A DNA stretch of 64,000 nt, taken from NCBI RefSeq assembly GCF_018555385.1, contig NZ_JAFEJS010000011.1:1-64000 (forward strand). Reading direction: 5' to 3'. Positions 59,725-64,000 of the stretch are shown here, piece by piece. The position numbers and the translations under genes were made by a program. Each line of letters opens with the position of its first letter. Within the stretch, counting starts at the first letter, position 1. The DNA is from Bifidobacterium santillanense. GTDB taxonomy: Bacteria > Actinomycetota > Actinomycetes > Actinomycetales > Bifidobacteriaceae. A model generated the notes under the pieces. The model was not told where the DNA came from, made no database searches, and saw only the letters and a list, made by a program, of their open reading frames with translations.

Positions 59725-59755
59725 ATGCGCTCCCCATGCCGGGGAGCGCATTTTT
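59725..59755 (+). terminator. Canonical intrinsic terminator after the MFS gene
   Basis: ATGCGCTCCCC (59725-59735) pairs perfectly with GGGGAGCGCAT (59741-59751) and runs straight into TTTTT (59751-59755). Confidence 0.95.
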
Positions 59756-59782
59756 GTACCGGTATCACCAACCGCATAGAAT
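59754..59782 (+). promoter_or_regulatory. Promoter/operator of the LacI gene
   Basis: TTGTAC (59754-59759) and TAGAAT (59777-59782) lie 17 bp apart. The palindrome core TACCGGTA (59757-59764) overlaps the -35 box and spacer. It matches the operator in the GH36 promoter at 56044, implying autoregulation by the same LacI protein. Confidence 0.75.
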
Positions 59783-59827
59783 GGCCCGGTATCCCCGGTG
59801 GACAGACGAACCGGGCGAGGAGGATTC

Positions 59828-60859
59828 ATGCCCAGAACGAAGCGAGGCAACGCACCGTCCATCCGTGACGTGGCGGCCGTGGCCAACGTCTCCGTGCCGA
59901 CGATGTCGCGCTACCTCAAGGATCCGGAGCGCGTGAGCGAGAAGAAGCGCGAGGCGATCGCCGCCGCCATCGAGAAGCTCAACTACCGCCCCAATCCGAT
60001 CGCGCGCGCCCTCGCGCTCGACATGAGCGAGTCGATCACCGTGATGTCGGCCGACACCAGGCTCTACGGGCGCACGCAGACCATCTTCGGCATCGAACGC
60101 AAGGCGCAGGAGATCGGCTACCCGATCACGATCTGCGTGCTCGACCCGCGCGGCGGCGAGCACATGCTCTCCAGCGTGCGCTCCTGCCTCGACCGCAGTC
60201 CGGCCGGCGTCATCCTCATCGACTTCGACCGGCTGACCGACAGCGTGGTCTCCCGCATCCCCGCGAGCACGCCGATGGTGATCATCGGCGGTCCGCGGCA
60301 CGAGCGGCGGGCGCAGATCCAACTGTGCGAATACGACAGCGCCTACGCGATGACCCGGCACCTGCTCGCCCTCGGCCACGAGACGGTCCACTACGTCTCC
60401 GTGCCGGCCGACGTGGACGCCCGCGCCGACGGCTGGCGCATGGCGCTGAGCGACGCGAAGGTGCCCGCGCCGGCGCCGATCGATACCACATGGGACGCCG
60501 AGGACGCCGTCGAGATCGGCCGCAGGCTCGGCGGCAACCCGTCCGTCACCGCGATCTTCGCCGGCAACGACGAGGTCGCGATGGGACTGATGCGCGGGCT
60601 CGCGCTCGCCGGCCGTCGCGTGCCGGAGGATGTGAGCGTGGCCGGATTCGACGACCACACGCTCTCGAAGGTGTGGAACCCGCCGCTGACCACCGTCCGC
60701 CAGCGCTTCACCGAAGCGGGCGAGCATGCGGTGGCCCTGCTCAAGGAGCAGATCGACGACGTGGTGAACGACCGCCGCCGCGGCGAGGCGTGGACGATGT
60801 TCGACCTGATCGCCGGTGATCTGGTCGAACGCGCGTCCACGGCGCCGCGACGGCGTTGA
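59828..60859 (+). CDS. LacI-family repressor of the GH36-MFS unit
   Basis: A 343-aa regulator. The LacI helix-turn-helix is SIRDVAAVANVSVPTMSRYL (about residues 11-30), with hinge helix RPNPIARALAL. The periplasmic-binding-like effector domain follows, including VILIDFDRL, AIFAGNDEVAMG and VAGFDDHTLSKVWNPPLTTV. ATG 59828 follows GAGGAGG. The TACCGGTA palindrome occurs in its own promoter and in that of the GH36 gene, so it probably represses both. The effector is unknown and is presumably an alpha-galactoside or its product. It is convergent with the second GH36 gene (24-bp gap), with no terminator visible between. Confidence 0.92.
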   Translation: MPRTKRGNAPSIRDVAAVANVSVPTMSRYLKDPERVSEKKREAIAAAIEKLNYRPNPIARALALDMSESITVMSADTRLYGRTQTIFGIERKAQEIGYPITICVLDPRGGEHMLSSVRSCLDRSPAGVILIDFDRLTDSVVSRIPASTPMVIIGGPRHERRAQIQLCEYDSAYAMTRHLLALGHETVHYVSVPADVDARADGWRMALSDAKVPAPAPIDTTWDAEDAVEIGRRLGGNPSVTAIFAGNDEVAMGLMRGLALAGRRVPEDVSVAGFDDHTLSKVWNPPLTTVRQRFTEAGEHAVALLKEQIDDVVNDRRRGEAWTMFDLIAGDLVERASTAPRRR

Positions 60860-60883
60860 GATTGAGGGGAATCGACTCGGGTA

Positions 60884-63079
60884 CTACTCCCGCGTCGCCT
60901 CGATGAGCACGGCGTGCTCCGGCGCGAGCTGCGGCGGGCGCACGCCCCACTGGCCGAGCGTCGCGCCGTCCACGACCACGCCCTCATCGGTCCACCAGCC
61001 GAGCTTCGTGCGGCAGTTCGGGCTGAACTCGTCCTCGTACAGGTCCACGCCGCCGAGCGGGCGGATGCGGTAGCGGGCCGACTCATCGAGTCCGGGCAGC
61101 CTGATCAGTCCGTACGGATACTCCTCGGACGAGGCCACCGCCGCGAAGCGGAACACCGCGCGCGAACGGTCCGGGGCGATGAGCCCGTCGACCCTCACCG
61201 CCGGATCCGGCGCATCCGCGTGCACGAGCACGCCCTGCGGAATCGCGGCGCGACGGGCCTTGTACAGGTCCACCCAGCGCTTGATCCGCGCGAGATCCGC
61301 GTCGCCGAGCTTCATGATGTTCCACTCGATGCCGAGATGGCCGAAGAACGCCATCGCCGCGCGCGTGGTGAGCGACGTGGCGCGACGGGTCGCATGGTTC
61401 GGCGACTCCGAGATGTGCTCGCCGATCATCTCCGGTGGCACCAGCAGCGACGTGCCGCGCTGGATGTCCGCGCGCTCGATCGGATCGGTGCAGTCGGACG
61501 CCCACACGCGCGAGCAGCGCTCGAGCACGCCCGCGTCGATGCGGCCGCCGCCCGACGAGCAGGACTCGATCTCCAGTCCCGGATGCCGCGCGCGCAGCCG
61601 GTCCACGATCGCGTAGAACGCTTCGGTCTGCCCGTGCACGGCCGGACGGCCCGACGCGGGGGAGATCGGTTCGGTCAGGAACCGGTTGTGGTCCCACTTG
61701 ATGTAGTCGATGTGGTATTCACCGACGAGCGTGTCGATCGCCGCCTCCACGTAGCGGGCGGCCTCCGGATTCGTCAGGTCGATGACCTGCTGCGCGCGCG
61801 ACGCCACTGGCAGGCGCGTCGCGTTCGGCGCGAGCATCCAGTCGGGATGGGCGCGCGCCACGTCCGAATCCGGGCTGATCATCTCCGGCTCGAACCACAG
61901 GCCGAACTCCATGCCCAGATCGTGTACGTGATGGGCGACCGTGCCGAGGCCCTCCGGCCAGAGCGTGGCGTCGACCTGCCAGTCGCCGAGCGCCTTCGTG
62001 TCGTCGCGACGGCCCTTGAACCAGCCGTCGTCGATGACGAAGCGCTCCACGCCCACCTCGGCGGCATGGTCGGCGAGGGCGATCACCTTGCCCTCGCTCT
62101 GCGCGAAGTACATCGCCTCCCACGTGTTGAGCATGACCGGACGCGGCCTGGCGAGCTCCGGATGCCGCGCGCGCAGGTACGCGTGGAAGCGCGCCGACAC
62201 GTCGTTGAGGCCCTCGCCGAGCGCGACGAGCAGCCGCGGCGCGCGATACGTCTCGCCCGGGGCGAGCGTGATCTCGCCCGCGTAGGTGAGCTCGCCGCCG
62301 CCGATCACGCCGTGCGTGTACGGCGTGCGCTCGACGAACGTCGTGCTGTTGCCGCTGAACGCGACGTGCGCGGAGACGACCAGTCCGTGCTCGAAGCCGA
62401 ACCCGCGCTCGCCGGCGGTCAGCAGCGTCGTCGCGTTGAAGTTCGGCCGGCCCATGCGCGATTCCTTCGCGAACACGCCCTCGGTGAGCCTCTGGCGCTG
62501 CAGCGCGCGCTCGCGCAGATGATGGCCGGTGCAGGACTCGATCTCGCTCACCTGCGGCGGCAGCGGCACCACCGGGGCGAGGCGGTTGACGACGAGCGGG
62601 GCGTCGGCGTCGGACGAGTTGGTCAGCGCGACGTCGACGCGCAGCAGGCCCTCCGGGCCGATCTCCAGCGTGCCGCCCAACGCGAGGCGCGCCTCGCGGT
62701 CCTCGGCGGCGAACGTGAAGGCGCTCGCCGTGTGCGAGGTCGTCGTGACGGCGAACGAGGGGAACAGCTCCACGCCGCCGCGCGACACCTGGATCGCGGG
62801 CGTGCCGGTCCAGCCCTCGGCCTGCGTGGGCAGGATCGTCGGCGATTCGCCGACGGCGAGCCCCGCGTCGAGCGTCTGCGGGAACTGCGGGTCCGGGCCG
62901 GCGGCGGACGTCGCCGTCGCGGGCGCGGGCCCGCGGGTGATCGAGACGATGTGGGGGAGCCGACCCTCGGCGAGTCCGATTGTCGCGGTGATCGGGGCGT
63001 CGGTCGGCGAGTGCCGCGTCGTGGATCCGGAATCTCCGGCCGTCGTCGGCCGGCCGATGGTGATGGTGGTCATCTGCAT
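60884..63079 (-). CDS. GH36 alpha-galactosidase
   Basis: An enzyme of about 731 aa, the typical length of bacterial GH36 alpha-galactosidases active on raffinose-family sugars. The N-terminal beta-sandwich is followed by a TIM barrel with RFVIDDGWFKGRRDD, FGLWFEPEMI, the nucleophile Asp in DYIKWDHNR, LEIESCSSGGGRID and the acid/base Asp in VWASDCTDPIERADI. No signal peptide. Several ATGs are in frame near the start; ACGAGG fits the ATG at 63079 best, with 63073 and 63097 as alternatives. The promoter region carries two copies of GTGGTATCGATACCAC, indicating control by the divergent LacI regulator at 63279. Confidence 0.93.
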   Translation of the reverse strand: MQMTTITIGRPTTAGDSGSTTRHSPTDAPITATIGLAEGRLPHIVSITRGPAPATATSAAGPDPQFPQTLDAGLAVGESPTILPTQAEGWTGTPAIQVSRGGVELFPSFAVTTTSHTASAFTFAAEDREARLALGGTLEIGPEGLLRVDVALTNSSDADAPLVVNRLAPVVPLPPQVSEIESCTGHHLRERALQRQRLTEGVFAKESRMGRPNFNATTLLTAGERGFGFEHGLVVSAHVAFSGNSTTFVERTPYTHGVIGGGELTYAGEITLAPGETYRAPRLLVALGEGLNDVSARFHAYLRARHPELARPRPVMLNTWEAMYFAQSEGKVIALADHAAEVGVERFVIDDGWFKGRRDDTKALGDWQVDATLWPEGLGTVAHHVHDLGMEFGLWFEPEMISPDSDVARAHPDWMLAPNATRLPVASRAQQVIDLTNPEAARYVEAAIDTLVGEYHIDYIKWDHNRFLTEPISPASGRPAVHGQTEAFYAIVDRLRARHPGLEIESCSSGGGRIDAGVLERCSRVWASDCTDPIERADIQRGTSLLVPPEMIGEHISESPNHATRRATSLTTRAAMAFFGHLGIEWNIMKLGDADLARIKRWVDLYKARRAAIPQGVLVHADAPDPAVRVDGLIAPDRSRAVFRFAAVASSEEYPYGLIRLPGLDESARYRIRPLGGVDLYEDEFSPNCRTKLGWWTDEGVVVDGATLGQWGVRPPQLAPEHAVLIEATRE

Positions 63080-63137
63080 GTCATACCTCGTTGTCATGGA
63101 TTTGCGTCGGTGGTGCTTGACGAGGCTCATCATAGTT

Positions 63138-63155
63138 CGTGGTATCGATACCACA
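63138..63155. promoter_or_regulatory. LacI-type operator, proximal copy
   Basis: GTGGTATCGATACCAC (63139-63154) is a perfect 16-bp palindrome just upstream of the GH36 gene. On the minus strand TTGACA lies directly before it, so the site overlaps the promoter. Confidence 0.88.
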
Positions 63156-63193
63156 AAATGTCAACGGTGATTCGTAATCATTGTGATTTCAAT

Positions 63194-63211
63194 CGTGGTA
63201 TCGATACCACG
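63194..63211. promoter_or_regulatory. LacI-type operator, distal copy
   Basis: A perfect 18-bp palindrome, CGTGGTATCGATACCACG, whose centre is 56 bp from the proximal copy and lies in the divergent region before the second LacI gene. The pair could allow DNA looping or joint control of both genes. Confidence 0.88.
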
Positions 63212-63263
63212 AAAACGGTCCGCGACCGCCGTGCGGCGCCCGTGGCGGGGAGGGAGCCGGCCG

Positions 63264-63281
63264 TATACTTGGCGGGTGATG
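63264..63281 (+). promoter_or_regulatory. -10 box of the second LacI gene, probable leaderless start
   Basis: TATACT at 63264-63269 is followed after 6 nt by GTG (63276) and after 9 nt by ATG (63279), both in frame. There is no ribosome binding site. Confidence 0.5.
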
Positions 63282-64000
63282 GAACACGATCAGCAGCAAC
63301 CGGAGCAGTCGCACGAGCGGGAACAACGGACGTCGGCGTCATCGGCGCAGTCGCCGGCGACGACGACGGGAGGCCGGCCGCATCGGGCGGGCAAGCGCGC
63401 GCCCGTGATCAAGGATGTCGCCGCGCTCGCCGACGTCTCGGTGTCGACGGTGTCGCGCTACCTCAACGATTCGCCGAAGCTCAGCGAGGAGAGTCGCGCG
63501 CGCATCGCCCACGCCATCGCGCTGCTCGACTACCGGCCCAGCCGCGTCGCGCGCGGACTCGTGAACTCGGCCGTGCAGTCGATCGCCGTGCTGTCGAGCA
63601 ACACCACGCTGTACGGTTCGGCGATGACGATCCAGGGCGTCGAGGACGAGGCCCGCGTAAGCGGCTATCCGGTGACGATCGCCAAGCTCGACGGCGGCTC
63701 GACGGCGACGCTGCGCTCCTCGGTCAACATGGTGATGGACCTCAATCCGGGCGGCGTGGTCGTGCTCAACTACGATGCGGCCGCGCGCGAGGCGCTCGCG
63801 ATGCTGCCCGATTCGGTCGCCAAGGTCGCGATCGCCGGCGATCCGGTGGAAGGCATGGCCGAACTCGACCAGATCGACCTGTGCGAGAACCAGGCCGGAC
63901 GCGAGCTCACCGAGCATCTGTTGGGGCTGGGACATCGGAGCGTCGTGCATGTGACGATCCCCGGCGGTGGCGGCGGGTACAGCCGCACCGCGGGCTGGGA
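63279..64000 (+). CDS. LacI-family regulator (3' end off window)
   Basis: The frame is open to base 64000 (240 complete codons), so the C-terminal third is missing. A low-complexity Gln/Ser/Thr-rich leader of about 40 residues precedes the helix-turn-helix VIKDVAALADVSVSTVSRYL and the hinge RPSRVARGLVN. The effector domain begins with SIAVLSSNTTLYGSAMTIQG and continues through GLGHRSVVHVTIPG. It is clearly related to the LacI protein at 59828 (shared LYG-TI-G and YPVTI motifs). It is divergent from the GH36 gene, with two perfect palindromes between, so it most likely regulates that gene and perhaps itself. ATG 63279 is chosen; GTG 63276 is equally possible. Confidence 0.9.
   Translation, partial: MEHDQQQPEQSHEREQRTSASSAQSPATTTGGRPHRAGKRAPVIKDVAALADVSVSTVSRYLNDSPKLSEESRARIAHAIALLDYRPSRVARGLVNSAVQSIAVLSSNTTLYGSAMTIQGVEDEARVSGYPVTIAKLDGGSTATLRSSVNMVMDLNPGGVVVLNYDAAAREALAMLPDSVAKVAIAGDPVEGMAELDQIDLCENQAGRELTEHLLGLGHRSVVHVTIPGGGGGYSRTAGW

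Overview
The window is high-GC actinobacterial DNA and almost certainly comes from a Bifidobacterium chromosome. The evidence is GC-rich codon use with strong Shine-Dalgarno sites, a fused RmlC-RmlD protein, an FtsY with an N-terminal membrane anchor and a long acidic linker, an amtB-glnK-glnD nitrogen locus, a MurT/GatD pair, two GH36 alpha-galactosidases with LacI regulators, and several genes that look leaderless. The species cannot be named from the sequence alone. No rRNA, tRNA or CRISPR array was recognised.

Layout. (1) 1-3438: the N-terminal 692 codons of a secreted InlB-repeat protein (minus strand, running off the left edge) and a tyrosine integrase. (2) 3709-22954: a cell-surface polysaccharide locus. 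It holds rmlA, an ABC-2 export pair (Wzm/Wzt-like), a 1366-aa three-domain GT2 enzyme, rmlB and fused rmlCD, two large membrane proteins, GT4 and GT2 enzymes, a Wzx-like flippase and ugd. (3) 23122-32131: a cluster of secreted proteins that all end in the same DUF5648-type repeat domain (CAP-domain protein, LRR/FIVAR protein, a protein with an unknown N-terminal domain, and a beta-helix gene broken by two compensating frameshifts). The protein at 1-2076 starts the same domain, so five family members lie in 32 kb. (4) 32237-38850: a second glycosylation segment with three GT2 enzymes (one with a degenerate DxD motif), UDP-galactopyranose mutase, a TetR regulator and a small membrane protein. 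(5) 39435-53601: housekeeping genes (ftsY, amtB, glnK, glnD, a MATE transporter, dnaB, murT, gatD, a phasin-like protein, an ABC1 kinase). (6) 53602-56040: a repeat-rich island with a lone AbiEi/DUF559-like gene between two ~390-bp direct repeats. (7) 56231-64000: an alpha-galactoside module with two GH36 enzymes, an MFS transporter and two LacI regulators. Its two palindromic operator types are visible in the promoters.

How the genes work together. dTDP-rhamnose (RmlA, B, CD), UDP-glucuronate (Ugd) and UDP-galactofuranose (Glf) are all made here and could supply the nearby glycosyltransferases. Products could leave through the ABC exporter or be flipped by the Wzx-like protein. No Wzy polymerase, chain-length regulator or priming transferase was recognised in the window. 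The DUF5648 proteins lack an LPXTG motif and sit between the two glycan segments, which suggests, as inference only, that the shared C-terminal domain binds the cell wall or the glycan.

The most unusual non-coding structures are a nested inverted-repeat element next to an 11-bp-phased array of DnaA-box-like sites (45161-45621), the direct-repeat-bounded cassette (53711-55753), and a hairpin that covers the ribosome binding site of rmlA.
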